Positions 25,539 through 33,814 of a DNA stretch of 36,115 nucleotides are shown in pieces (within the stretch, counting starts at the first letter, position 1; every line of letters starts with the position of its first letter). The DNA lies in contig DS990264.1 of NCBI GenBank assembly GCA_000155435.1, forward strand, positions 208,999-245,113. The letters are read 5' to 3'. The notes beneath the pieces are model-generated. The model did not search any database, was not told the DNA's origin, and saw only the letters and a program-made list of their open reading frames with translations. This stretch comes from Clostridiales bacterium 1_7_47FAA (GTDB lineage: Bacteria; Bacillota; Clostridia; Lachnospirales; Lachnospiraceae). A program made the translations under genes and the position numbers.

Positions 25539-25604
25539 CTTCCTCATGAGCACAGATGTATTCCTAATGCGGACATGAGTGCGGACCTATGAAAGGATTA
25601 AAGA

Positions 25605-26048
25605 ATGGAAGACAAAAGCAAATACTTTGTGGTAAAGCAGAAGGCGGTGCCGGAGGTCCTCCTAAAGGTGGTGGAGGCCAAGAAGCTTCTGGAGACAGAG
25701 CGGGCCATTACGGTGCAGGAGGCAACGGATAAGGTGGGAATCAGCCGCAGTTCCTTTTATAAATATAAGGATGACATTTTCCCGTTTTATGACAATACCA
25801 AAGGCAAGACCATTACCCTGGTGGTACAGATGGATGATGAACAGGGGCTTCTCAGTGATCTGCTTCACGTGGTGGCGGTGTACAGGGCGAATATCCTTAC
25901 CATCCATCAGAGTATTCCGGTCAACGGCGTGGCTACCCTCACCCTGAGCGTGGAAGTCAGGGATGACACAGGCAATGTGTCCAGCATGATTGATGAGCTG
26001 GAGGAGCTGGAGGGCATCCATTACGTTAAGATCCTTGCCAGGGAATAG
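25605..26048 (+). CDS. UPF0735 ACT-domain protein (PheB-like)
   Basis: A 147-residue protein with an N-terminal helix-turn-helix-like part (about 15-65, with AITVQEATDKVGISRSSFYKYKD) and a C-terminal ACT domain (about 70-145, with TLVVQMDDEQGLLSDLLHVVA). Members are found beside homoserine dehydrogenase in many Firmicutes and are thought to be amino-acid-responsive regulators. The layout is DNA-binding helix plus ligand-binding ACT domain, and the gene directly precedes hom. The product probably senses threonine, methionine or an aromatic amino acid; the ligand cannot be read here. Transcription is from the promoter at 25510-25538. Confidence 0.88.
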   Translation: MEDKSKYFVVKQKAVPEVLLKVVEAKKLLETERAITVQEATDKVGISRSSFYKYKDDIFPFYDNTKGKTITLVVQMDDEQGLLSDLLHVVAVYRANILTIHQSIPVNGVATLTLSVEVRDDTGNVSSMIDELEELEGIHYVKILARE

Positions 26049-26118
26049 GCGGCTTTGACAGACAGATATGGTGCCGGTGGCACAGCATTGAAAATAAAAC
26101 ACAGGGAGCGGAAGGATT

Positions 26119-27360
26119 ATGATTAAGACGGCAATAATGGGATACGGGACAATCGGTTCCGGCGTGGCAGAGGTTTTGGAACAGAATAAGGACGTGATAG
26201 CGAAGCAGGCGGGCCAGGAAGTGGAGTTGAAATACGTGCTGGACCTGAGGGAATTTCCGGACAGCCCGGTGGCGGATAAGATTGTCCATGATTTCAAGGT
26301 GATTGAGCAGGACGAAGAGGTGCAGATCGTGGTGGAGGCCATGGGCGGACTGAACCCGGCCTATCCATTTGTCAAGGCCTGCCTTCTGGCTGGAAAGCAT
26401 GTGGCCACATCCAACAAGGCCCTGGTGGCTGCCTATGGAACCGAGCTTTTAGCCATTGCCAGGGAAAAGGGCGTGAATTTCCTGTTTGAAGCCAGCGTGG
26501 GCGGCGGCATCCCGATTATCAGGCCCATGTACCGGTGCCTGATGGGGGAGAGGATTGAAGAGATTACGGGAATCCTCAACGGCACCACCAACTTTATCCT
26601 GACCAAGATGGATAAAGAGGGGGAGTCGTTTGAGAATGCGCTGAAGGAAGCACAGAACCTGGGATATGCGGAGCGCAACCCGGAGGCCGACGTGGAAGGC
26701 CATGACACCTGCCGCAAGATAGCTATCCTTACTGCCATGGCAACGGGCAGGGAAGTGGATTACGAGGATATCTACACAGAGGGGATTACCAGGATTACGG
26801 ATATTGACTTTAAGTATGCGGAGAAGATGGGTACCTCGGTCAAGCTTTTTGGCACCAGCCGCATCAAGGACGGCAAGGTGAACGCATTTGTGGCTCCTGT
26901 GATGATCCAGAAGAATAATCCCCTGTATTCTGTCAATGATGTGTTTAACGGAATCATGGTTAAGGGGAACATGCTGGGGGTTTCCATGTTCTACGGAAGC
27001 GGAGCAGGAAAGCTTCCCACTGCCAGCGCGGTGGTGGCGGACATCATTGAGGCGGCCCAGAACCTGGACCACAATCTGAACATTGGATGGTCCGGTGAAA
27101 AGCAGGCCATCGAATCCATGGATCAGGCAAGGTTCCGCTATTTTGTCCGTGTGGCCGGTTCCTACCGCAACAAGGAGCAGGATGTGAAGAGGGCCTTTGG
27201 TAAGGTGGAGGTCGTGGAGCTTTACGGTATGGATGAGTTCGCGGTGCTTACATCCGAGATGTCAGAGGGGGAATTCAAGGCAGCGGCAACCGCATATGAC
27301 AGCGCAGAGCAGGCCAGGTCTGATTATGGAATCAAGCAGATGATCCGGGCAATGCTGTAG
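26119..27360 (+). CDS. hom: Homoserine dehydrogenase
   Basis: A 413-residue enzyme that reduces aspartate semialdehyde to homoserine, the branch point to threonine and methionine. It shows the NAD(P)-binding GYGTIGSGVAEVL (9-21), VVEAMGG, the signature GGGIPIIRPMYRCLMGERIEEITGILNGTTNFIL and AERNPEADVEGHDTCRKIAILT with catalytic Lys/Asp residues. A C-terminal ACT region (about 330-413) should allow feedback control by threonine. The start has GGGAGCGGAAGG upstream. It is separated by 70 bp from the ACT protein and by 15 bp from the DUF2752 gene. Confidence 0.95.
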   Translation: MIKTAIMGYGTIGSGVAEVLEQNKDVIAKQAGQEVELKYVLDLREFPDSPVADKIVHDFKVIEQDEEVQIVVEAMGGLNPAYPFVKACLLAGKHVATSNKALVAAYGTELLAIAREKGVNFLFEASVGGGIPIIRPMYRCLMGERIEEITGILNGTTNFILTKMDKEGESFENALKEAQNLGYAERNPEADVEGHDTCRKIAILTAMATGREVDYEDIYTEGITRITDIDFKYAEKMGTSVKLFGTSRIKDGKVNAFVAPVMIQKNNPLYSVNDVFNGIMVKGNMLGVSMFYGSGAGKLPTASAVVADIIEAAQNLDHNLNIGWSGEKQAIESMDQARFRYFVRVAGSYRNKEQDVKRAFGKVEVVELYGMDEFAVLTSEMSEGEFKAAATAYDSAEQARSDYGIKQMIRAML

Positions 27361-27375
27361 AAGGTACGGGATTAT

Positions 27376-27726
27376 ATGACAGGAATCATTGAATGGATGA
27401 CAAGGCAGGGATTTCCCTGCCTGTTTCATCTTTTAACAGGACTGTACTGCCCAGGCTGCGGCGGTACAAGGGCGGTGCGTGCCATGATGGCAGGGAACCT
27501 GGGGATGAGTTTCCAGTACCATCCCCTGGTCCTCTATACGGCGGCGGTGCTGACCCTGGAGCTGGTCAGCCTTGCCATCTCAAAGGCAGCAAAAAACCCC
27601 AGATTGTATCTGGGGCATGAGACGCTGTTTGTGTATATAGCGGCAGGTATTGTCGTGCTTAACTGGGTATGCAAGAATGTGCTGCTGGTATTCTTCGGCG
27701 TGGACCTGCTGCCGCCATGGGGATAA
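27376..27726 (+). CDS. DUF2752 small membrane protein
   Basis: A 116-residue protein with three hydrophobic segments and the DUF2752 signature LYCPGCGGTRAVRAMMAGN near the N-terminus, followed by HPLVLY. The CPGCGGTR motif suggests a metal or redox site at the membrane face. Function unknown. It follows hom closely and may be cotranscribed. Its stop lies only 8 bp from the stop of the converging gene. Confidence 0.82.
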   Translation: MTGIIEWMTRQGFPCLFHLLTGLYCPGCGGTRAVRAMMAGNLGMSFQYHPLVLYTAAVLTLELVSLAISKAAKNPRLYLGHETLFVYIAAGIVVLNWVCKNVLLVFFGVDLLPPWG

Positions 27727-27734
27727 GGTCCCAA

Positions 27735-28181
27735 TCAGAGGTGGATCCAGGAGGAACCGCCGGACAGGTGCATCTGCTGCTGGATGCGGTTGATGTACTC
27801 ATTAAACTTAGGTCCCATCTCCGGGTCGCTGAGGATTTCATAGTAGCAGCCCAGCAGATAGAAAAAGAAGAAGGTCAGCGCAATGGCAAGGCCGCTGAGC
27901 ACAATGCCTGTGATTGCACGGGCATTAAAGCTTTTCTTGCCGCTGACATCCGCATTCCTTGACATGATGGCAAGGACAATGCCGATGATGCCGCAGATCA
28001 TCCCGGTAGGCGTGTTGCTGCCGCTGACAAGGGATACCGGAAAATAAAAGAAGCTGCATATCATGCCGGTAATCCCTGCTATCATGGAGCAGGTTGCCAG
28101 GCGCTCTGAGGAAGTGGATTCCTTTGGGTTCCTTGGCTGTTTGCCGGTGTTAGGGTTTTGGCTATTATAAGTTTCATTCAT
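27735..28181 (-). CDS. DUF4190-like small membrane protein
   Basis: A 148-residue protein with a polar N-terminal tail rich in Asn, Pro and Ser (1-28) and three hydrophobic segments (about 30-50, 58-75 and 90-112) containing GMICGIIGIVLAIMSRNAD and ARAITGIVLSGLAIAL. It ends in a short polar tail of about 35 residues. This is the usual form of DUF4190-type proteins, found near many unrelated genes; function unknown. Convergent with DUF2752, with no room for a terminator in the 8-bp gap. Confidence 0.7.
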   Translation of the reverse strand: MNETYNSQNPNTGKQPRNPKESTSSERLATCSMIAGITGMICSFFYFPVSLVSGSNTPTGMICGIIGIVLAIMSRNADVSGKKSFNARAITGIVLSGLAIALTFFFFYLLGCYYEILSDPEMGPKFNEYINRIQQQMHLSGGSSWIHL

Positions 28182-28299
28182 AATTCTGAACAGATACCTT
28201 TCTGTAAGTCCTTACGGTAGTTTTTCTGTAGTTATCCTGCTTATTTTATCACGAATTACACGCCGTGTCCAGATGAAGACAATTCCATTGTAACAGAAC

Positions 28300-28328
28300 T
28301 TGCATAAGAAGAAGGGATGAACTATAAT
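28300..28328 (+). promoter_or_regulatory. Promoter of the tex operon
   Basis: TTGCAT (28300-28305), 17-bp spacer and consensus TATAAT (28323-28328), 40 bases before tex. Confidence 0.75.
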
Positions 28329-28367
28329 ATATAAGTTAGTTAGATTACAGATAGGTGAGGATTACCC

Positions 28368-30512
28368 ATGGACATTATTAAGAAACTGGCGGAAGAACTG
28401 AAGATTGGCCGCCACCAGGCAGAGGCAGCCGTAAAGCTGATTGATGAAGGCAACACCATTCCCTTTATTGCCAGATACCGCAAGGAAGCCACAGGCTCCC
28501 TGGACGACGAGGTACTGCGCAATCTGGACGAACGGTTAAAATATCTGCGCAACCTGGAAGACCGCAAGAACCAGGTCATCGCATCCATTGCAGAACAGGA
28601 GAAGCTGACCCCTGAGCTGGAACGCAGTATCAGGGAGGCACAGACCCTGGTGGCTGTGGAGGATTTATACAGGCCCTATAAGCCAAAGCGCAGGACCCGG
28701 GCCATGATTGCAAAGGAAAAGGGCCTGGAGCCCCTGGCGGATTTAATCAGCATGCAGATGGTGAAGGAGCCGTTGATCCAGGCTGCCGCCGCCTACATTT
28801 CCCAGGAAAAGGGCGTGGAAACCGCGGAGGAAGCCATCCAGGGGGCCAAGGATATCCTGGCGGAGCGCATCTCGGATAATGCGGAGTACCGCACCTATAT
28901 CAGGAATGCAACCATGAACAAGGGTGTGGTCCAGTCCTCGGCCAAGGATGAGAAGGTCCAGTCCGTGTATGAGATGTACTATAATTACGAGGAGCCGGTT
29001 AAAAAGTGTGCCGGACACAGGGTCCTGGCCCTGAACCGCGGGGAGAACGAGAAGATACTCACGGTTAAGGTCCTGGCCCCGGAAGACCAGATCCTCATGT
29101 ACCTTGAGAAGCAGACCATTGTAAGGGACAACCCCCATACCACGCCTGTTTTAAAGGAGGTTGCGGCCGACAGCTATCAAAGGCTCATAGGCCCATCCAT
29201 CGAACGTGAAATCCGCAGCGAGCTGACGGAACGGGCAGAGGAAGGCGCCATCAAGGTATTTGGAAAGAACCTGGAACAGCTCCTGATGCAGCCTCCCATT
29301 GTGGGGCGGGTTGTCCTTGGATGGGACCCGGCCTTCCGTACGGGCTGTAAGCTGGCTGTTGTGGATAGCACGGGAAAAGTGCTGGATACAGTGGTGATTT
29401 ATCCCACGGCGCCCCAGAACAAGGTGGCGGAATCCAAGAAGATAGTAAAGGATTTTATTAAAAAATATGACATTTCCCTGATTTCCGTTGGAAATGGAAC
29501 GGCGTCCAGGGAATCCGAGCAGATTATCGTGGAGCTTTTAAAAGAAATCAAGGAGCCGGTGCAGTATGTGATTGTCAATGAGGCGGGCGCATCCGTATAT
29601 TCCGCCAGCAAGCTTGCCACGGAGGAATTCCCTAATTTTGACGTGGGACAGCGCAGCGCCGTATCCATTGCAAGGCGCCTTCAGGACCCGCTGTCAGAAC
29701 TGGTGAAGATTGACCCCAAGTCCATTGGCGTGGGACAGTACCAGCATGACATGAACCAGAAGCATCTGGGCGAAACACTGGAAGGAGTGGTGGAGGACTG
29801 CGTGAACAAGGTGGGCGTGGACCTTAATACGGCATCCGCTTCCCTGCTTGAGTACGTGTCCGGCATCAATAAGGCCCTGGCTAAGAACATTGTGGCCTAC
29901 AGGGAGGAGAACGGGGCGTTTAAGAACAGGAAACAGCTGTTAAAGGTTGCCAAGCTTGGTCCCAAGGCGTTCGAACAGTGCGCAGGCTTTATGCGGATTA
30001 CAGGCGGGGAGAATCCCCTGGACGGCACCAGCGTGCATCCTGAGAGCTATGAGGCGGCCAGGAAGCTTCTGGACCGTCTGGGATATGACCTGTCTGAGCT
30101 GAACCAGGGAGGCATCAAAGGAATCGGCAAGAAGATTGTGGATTACAGGAAAATGGCGTCCGAGCTGGAGGTGGGCGAGATTACCCTGCGCGACATTGCA
30201 GGGGAACTGGAAAAGCCTGCCAGGGACCCAAGGGATGAGATGCCAAAGCCAATCCTCAGAAGCGATATCCTGGAGATGAAGGATTTAAAGCCGGGCATGG
30301 TCCTTAAGGGGACGGTGCGCAATGTAATTGATTTTGGCGCCTTTGTGGACATCGGAGTGCACCAGGACGGCCTGGTACATATCTCACAGCTGACCGACAG
30401 GTATATCAAGCATCCGCTGGAGGCGGTGAGCGTGGGGGATGTTGTGGACGTCAAGATCATCAGCGTGGATCTGGCAAAGAAAAGGATTGCCCTTACCATG
30501 AAAGGAATTTAG
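28368..30512 (+). CDS. tex: Tex-family transcription accessory / RNA-binding protein
   Basis: A 714-residue nucleic-acid-binding protein related to eukaryotic Spt6. In order: an N-terminal helical region (KLAEELKIGRHQAEAAVKLIDEGNTIPFIARYRKEATG), a YqgF-like RNase H fold (about 322-450, GWDPAFRTGCKLAVVD), helix-hairpin-helix repeats (about 485-560, VGVDLNTASASLLEYVSGI), and a C-terminal S1 domain (about 640-712, GMVLKGTVRNVIDFGAFVDIGVHQDGLVHIS). Normal length. Its role in transcription or RNA stability is poorly defined. First gene of tex-tsaE-tsaB-rimI, with 2 bp to tsaE. Confidence 0.94.
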   Translation: MDIIKKLAEELKIGRHQAEAAVKLIDEGNTIPFIARYRKEATGSLDDEVLRNLDERLKYLRNLEDRKNQVIASIAEQEKLTPELERSIREAQTLVAVEDLYRPYKPKRRTRAMIAKEKGLEPLADLISMQMVKEPLIQAAAAYISQEKGVETAEEAIQGAKDILAERISDNAEYRTYIRNATMNKGVVQSSAKDEKVQSVYEMYYNYEEPVKKCAGHRVLALNRGENEKILTVKVLAPEDQILMYLEKQTIVRDNPHTTPVLKEVAADSYQRLIGPSIEREIRSELTERAEEGAIKVFGKNLEQLLMQPPIVGRVVLGWDPAFRTGCKLAVVDSTGKVLDTVVIYPTAPQNKVAESKKIVKDFIKKYDISLISVGNGTASRESEQIIVELLKEIKEPVQYVIVNEAGASVYSASKLATEEFPNFDVGQRSAVSIARRLQDPLSELVKIDPKSIGVGQYQHDMNQKHLGETLEGVVEDCVNKVGVDLNTASASLLEYVSGINKALAKNIVAYREENGAFKNRKQLLKVAKLGPKAFEQCAGFMRITGGENPLDGTSVHPESYEAARKLLDRLGYDLSELNQGGIKGIGKKIVDYRKMASELEVGEITLRDIAGELEKPARDPRDEMPKPILRSDILEMKDLKPGMVLKGTVRNVIDFGAFVDIGVHQDGLVHISQLTDRYIKHPLEAVSVGDVVDVKIISVDLAKKRIALTMKGI

Positions 30513-30514
30513 TC

Positions 30515-30943
30515 ATGACAGTGTTTGAAACATGGAAACCAGAGGAAACATATGAGCTGGGTAGGAAGATGGGGGAGGAAGCCGCGCCGGGGCAGATTGT
30601 CTGCCTGAACGGCGACCTGGGCGTGGGCAAGACCGTGTTCACCCAGGGATTTGCAGCCGGCCTTGGGATTGAGGGTCCGGTGAACAGCCCTACCTTCACC
30701 ATTGTCCAGCAGTATGAGGAGGGGCGGCTGCCCCTGTATCATTTTGATGTATACCGCATTGGGGATATCAGTGAGATGGAAGAAATCGGTTATGAGGACT
30801 GCTTTTTCGGGGACGGCGTGTGCCTGATTGAGTGGTCCGGGCTGATTGAAGAGATACTTCCTGAACATGTGGTGAAGGTGGTCATTGAAAAGAATCTGGA
30901 GCAAGGGTTTGATTACAGGCGGATTACAGTGGAGGAAACGTGA
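30515..30943 (+). CDS. tsaE: tRNA t6A biosynthesis ATPase TsaE
   Basis: A 142-residue P-loop ATPase that powers the TsaB-TsaD complex in making N6-threonylcarbamoyl-adenosine at position 37 of ANN-decoding tRNAs. It has Walker A GDLGVGKT (near 32-39), switch-like NSPTFTIVQQYEEG and LYHFDVYRI, and the late LIEWSG with the conserved Trp. It begins 2 bp after tex, and its TGA overlaps the tsaB ATG. Confidence 0.94.
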   Translation: MTVFETWKPEETYELGRKMGEEAAPGQIVCLNGDLGVGKTVFTQGFAAGLGIEGPVNSPTFTIVQQYEEGRLPLYHFDVYRIGDISEMEEIGYEDCFFGDGVCLIEWSGLIEEILPEHVVKVVIEKNLEQGFDYRRITVEET

Positions 30944-31779
30944 TGAGGGTATTAGGAATTGAAAGTTCATCCCTGGTTGCCAGCGTGGCCCTGGTGACGG
31001 ATGATATAATGACGGCCGAATACACGGTGGATTTTAAGAAGACCCATTCCCAGACGCTCCTGCCCATGCTGGATGAGATCGTAAAGCTGCTGGAGCTGGA
31101 CCTTGATACCATTGACGCCATTGCCGTGGCAGGAGGCCCCGGTTCCTTCACCGGCCTGCGCATCGGCGCAGCCACTGCCAAGGGACTGGGCCTGGCCCTT
31201 AAAAAGCCTTTGGTACATGTTCCTACCGTGGATGCCATGGCATATAATATGTGGGGGACGTCAGGCCTTGTGTGCCCGATCATGGATGCCAAGAGAAGCC
31301 AGGTATATACCGGGCTTTATCATGTGGAGGACGGCCTTAAGGTGCTGATGGAACAGTGTCCCATGGATATGAGGGAGCTGGCCCGTCTTCTGAATGAAAG
31401 AGGGGAGCGGGTCATATTCCTGGGGGACGGCGTACCCGTGTACAGAAGCATCATTGAAGAGGAAATGCAGGTAAGCTATGGATTTGCACCGGCCCAGATG
31501 AACCGGCAGAGGGCGTCCTGTGTGGCGGTCCTGGGAATGACTGCACTTTTGGATGCAGGCAGCGGGAGTGGAGCCGGTGTCGGGACCGGAGCCGGGGCAG
31601 TAATTGGAGCCGGGACTGGAGCCGGAGCCGTAACCGGAGCCGGGGACTACCATGGAGCCCGCCTTGTGAGCGCGGCTGACTTTGCCCCGGATTATCTGAG
31701 GAAGCCCCAGGCAGAACGCCAGCGTGAGGCGGAACTTTCCGCCAAGGGGGCTGCTGCGAAGCTGCCGGGCGATTATTGA
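30943..31779 (+). CDS. tsaB: tRNA t6A biosynthesis protein TsaB, with a Gly/Ala repeat insertion
   Basis: A 278-residue ASKHA-fold partner of TsaD. It has the opening RVLGIESSSLVASVAL, AVAGGPGSFTGLRIGAATAKGLG and CPIMDAKRSQVYTGLY. ATG 30943 overlaps the tsaE stop (TGATG) and has GGAGG upstream, so it is preferred over GTG 30940. Residues 206-234 are a low-complexity Gly/Ala/Thr/Val run encoded by GGAGCC-based hexamers, absent from typical TsaB of about 230-240 residues. It lies before the C-terminal SAADFAPDYLRKPQAER and probably forms a flexible loop. The next gene, rimI, is the standard neighbour. Confidence 0.92.
   Translation: MRVLGIESSSLVASVALVTDDIMTAEYTVDFKKTHSQTLLPMLDEIVKLLELDLDTIDAIAVAGGPGSFTGLRIGAATAKGLGLALKKPLVHVPTVDAMAYNMWGTSGLVCPIMDAKRSQVYTGLYHVEDGLKVLMEQCPMDMRELARLLNERGERVIFLGDGVPVYRSIIEEEMQVSYGFAPAQMNRQRASCVAVLGMTALLDAGSGSGAGVGTGAGAVIGAGTGAGAVTGAGDYHGARLVSAADFAPDYLRKPQAERQREAELSAKGAAAKLPGDY
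31558..31644 (+). repeat. In-frame hexanucleotide-based repeat within tsaB
   Basis: GGAGCC recurs at 31570, 31588, 31606, 31618, 31624 and 31636. The spacings are 18, 18, 12, 6 and 12 bases, all multiples of six, so length changes keep the frame. It encodes a Gly-Ala-rich stretch of 29 residues. Confidence 0.85.
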
Positions 31780-31806
31780 TGTAAAATATGCAGTGAGGAT
31801 TGGTGT

Positions 31807-32256
31807 ATGGAGTTAATCAGAGGGGTGCGCCCCATGACTGCCCGGGATATCGAGGCTGTAACCGGCCTGGAGCAGGTATGCTTTTCGGAAAAATGGTCTG
31901 AGAGCCTGCTGCGTTCCGGCCTGGACAGCAGGCTGGACACGTACTTTGTGTACGAGGAACACGGCCAGATCCTTGGATACAGTATTATAAGGATACTGGC
32001 AGATGAAGGTGAGATACAGCGGATTGCTGTCCTGCCCGGTTACCGCAGGCAGGGAATCGCAAGGAAACTCATGGACGCCATGGTCACTTTTTCCAGAGGA
32101 AGGGGCGTGCGCTCCATTGCCCTGGAGGTCCGTGAAAGTAACGCCGGAGCCAGAAAGCTTTATGAATCCTACGGTTTCAGGCAGGAGGCCCTGCGCAGGG
32201 GGTATTATCATAATCCGCCCGAGGACGCGGTCATCATGTGGAACAGGGGAATATGA
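31807..32256 (+). CDS. rimI: Ribosomal protein S18-alanine N-acetyltransferase
   Basis: A 149-residue GNAT acetyltransferase with RPMTARDIEAVTGLEQVCFSEKW at the start, the acetyl-CoA loop RIAVLPGYRRQGIARKLMDAM (about 74-94), ALEVRESNAGARKLYESYGF and the RRGYYHNPPEDAVIMWN ending. The last two are typical of RimI, which acetylates the N-terminal Ala of S18. Position after tsaB supports the name. It lies 27 bp downstream of tsaB, probably in the same transcript. Confidence 0.92.
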   Translation: MELIRGVRPMTARDIEAVTGLEQVCFSEKWSESLLRSGLDSRLDTYFVYEEHGQILGYSIIRILADEGEIQRIAVLPGYRRQGIARKLMDAMVTFSRGRGVRSIALEVRESNAGARKLYESYGFRQEALRRGYYHNPPEDAVIMWNRGI

Positions 32257-32400
32257 AACAATTTCCACTTAAAATATGTATATTTTGTGTATATAATGGA
32301 GAGGAATCGGACATTCCTCTTCATTTTTGCATGGAGCATGTTTCGAAGGATAAAGGGAATGGATGAGAGGACATGATGAAAGAGAAAGGCGAGGGTTCAT

Positions 32401-32643
32401 ATGAAGAGGTACAATAGAAACGGGCAGCTGGAGGCAGTCCTTTGCAACTGCTGCGGAAAGAAGCTGGTTGTGGAGCATGGGATCATCCGTGAAGGTTCCA
32501 TCGGTATTGACCATGCATGGGATTATTTTTCCGAAAAAGACGGACAGGTCCATCATTTTGACTTGTGTGAAGACTGTTACGACGAATGGATTTCCGGTTT
32601 CCGGCTTCCTGTGGAAACAGAAGAACAGATAGAATTATTATAG
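32401..32643 (+). CDS. Small zinc-ribbon-like protein of unknown function
   Basis: An 80-residue protein with two Cys pairs, CNCCGKK (near 15-19) and LCEDCYDEW (near 55-63), consistent with one zinc site, and an acidic C-terminus. The central HAWDYFSEKDGQVHHFDL is the conserved part of a small family common in Lachnospiraceae by my recollection; no function is known. ATG 32401 follows GAGGG. It may have its own promoter (TATAAT at 32292-32297 with a weak -35). The gap 32257-32400 also contains a 7-bp hairpin (32301-32319). Confidence 0.65.
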   Translation: MKRYNRNGQLEAVLCNCCGKKLVVEHGIIREGSIGIDHAWDYFSEKDGQVHHFDLCEDCYDEWISGFRLPVETEEQIELL

Positions 32644-32649
32644 GCTTAT

Positions 32650-32694
32650 ATTGAACCAGGAAACATTGAACCGGGAAACATCGAACCAGGATAT
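32650..32694 (+). repeat. Three tandem 15-bp repeats feeding into a terminator
   Basis: Units at 32650-32664, 32665-32679 and 32680-32694 share the core AT(T/C)GAACC(A/G)GGA. They start right after the stop codon of the 80-residue gene. The third unit supplies the left arm of the terminator that follows. Confidence 0.85.
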
Positions 32695-32740
32695 CCGTGA
32701 CCATTCCCATGCAAGGGCGGTCCGGTCATCCTGGTTTTTT
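32684..32740 (+). terminator. Intrinsic terminator of the tex-rimI-small protein unit
   Basis: AACCAGGAT (32684-32692) pairs exactly with ATCCTGGTT (32728-32736). Inside, TGACC (32698-32702) could pair with GGTCA (32724-32728). A T run (32735-32740) follows. Confidence 0.82.
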
Positions 32741-32825
32741 GCTGTCCGTGACCCGTGGATATAGGAGGTCTGCCGGGTATACCTTCATTTTCCTCCATAT
32801 CACACAGAACTTTTCCGGCCTCCTC

Positions 32826-32855
32826 TTGATTATTCAATACAATCTGTGTTATGAT
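32826..32855 (+). promoter_or_regulatory. Promoter of rnz-tsaD-ispD
   Basis: TTGATT (32826-32831), 18-bp spacer and TATGAT (32850-32855), 35 bases before rnz. The 246-base gap before rnz otherwise holds only the repeats and terminator. Confidence 0.55.
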
Positions 32856-32889
32856 TTCCAAAGTTAACAAGAAAAGATGAGGAACTGAT

Positions 32890-33801
32890 ATGTTAGATAT
32901 ATGTTTATTAGGAACCGGGGGCATGATGCCTCTTCCATACAGATGGCTCACCTCCATGATGGCAAGATGCAGGGGAAGCAACCTGCTGATTGACTGCGGC
33001 GAGGGCACCCAGGTGGCGTTAAAGGAGAAGGGATGGAGTCCCAAACCAATTGACGTCATCTGCTTTACCCATTACCATGCAGACCATATCAGCGGCCTTC
33101 CGGGACTGCTTCTGACCATGGGCAATGCGGAGCGGGTGGAACCCCTCACGCTGGTTGGCCCCAAGGGGCTGGAGCGGGTGGTCTCCGCCCTGCGCACCAT
33201 TGCGCCGGAGCTTCCCTTTGAGCTGAAGTTCGTGGAGCTGACAGAGAACAGGGAACATATGGAGTTGGGGCCGTATGTGATTGATGCCTACAGGGTAAAC
33301 CACAATGTAATCTGTTACGGATACTCCATTTCCATTCCCCGCACCGGACGCTTTGACGTGGAGAGGGCAAAGGCGGAGGCGATTCCCCAGAAGTTCTGGA
33401 GCCGGCTTCAGAAAGGCGAGGAGATGGAACACGAGGGAAGGCTGCTGACCCCGGGGATGGTGCTGGGACCTGACAGGCGGGGCCTGAAAGTGACATACTG
33501 TACGGATACCAGACCGGTGCCTGTAATCGCAGAATATGCGGCCGGTGCGGACCTCTTTATCTGCGAAGGCATGTACGGTGAAAAGGACAAGGCTGCCAAA
33601 GCAAAGGAATACAAACATATGACCTTTTACGAAGCAGCTTATCTGGCCAGGGAAGCACAGCCGGCGCAGATGTGGCTGACCCATTACAGCCCTTCCCTGA
33701 CAAGGCCTGAGGAATATATGGATGAGGTACGGAGCATTTTCCCGCGGGCAAAGGCTGCCAGGGATGGCTGGACCATGGAACTGGAATTTGATGAGGATTA
33801 G
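32890..33801 (+). CDS. rnz: Ribonuclease Z, tRNA 3' endonuclease
   Basis: A 303-residue metallo-beta-lactamase-fold RNase that trims tRNA 3' trailers. It has the N-terminal [17 protein letters not shown], metal-binding [16 protein letters not shown], the later YCTDTRP and HMTFYEAA with metal-ligand residues, and LTHYSPS near the end. The GGMMPLPYR variant of the usual GT.(A/S)..P loop occurs in Clostridia. Both tRNA genes in this window lack an encoded CCA, which makes RNase Z processing relevant. RBS GAGGA. Confidence 0.9.
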   Translation: MLDICLLGTGGMMPLPYRWLTSMMARCRGSNLLIDCGEGTQVALKEKGWSPKPIDVICFTHYHADHISGLPGLLLTMGNAERVEPLTLVGPKGLERVVSALRTIAPELPFELKFVELTENREHMELGPYVIDAYRVNHNVICYGYSISIPRTGRFDVERAKAEAIPQKFWSRLQKGEEMEHEGRLLTPGMVLGPDRRGLKVTYCTDTRPVPVIAEYAAGADLFICEGMYGEKDKAAKAKEYKHMTFYEAAYLAREAQPAQMWLTHYSPSLTRPEEYMDEVRSIFPRAKAARDGWTMELEFDED

Positions 33802-33814
33802 TGGAGATGGGATT

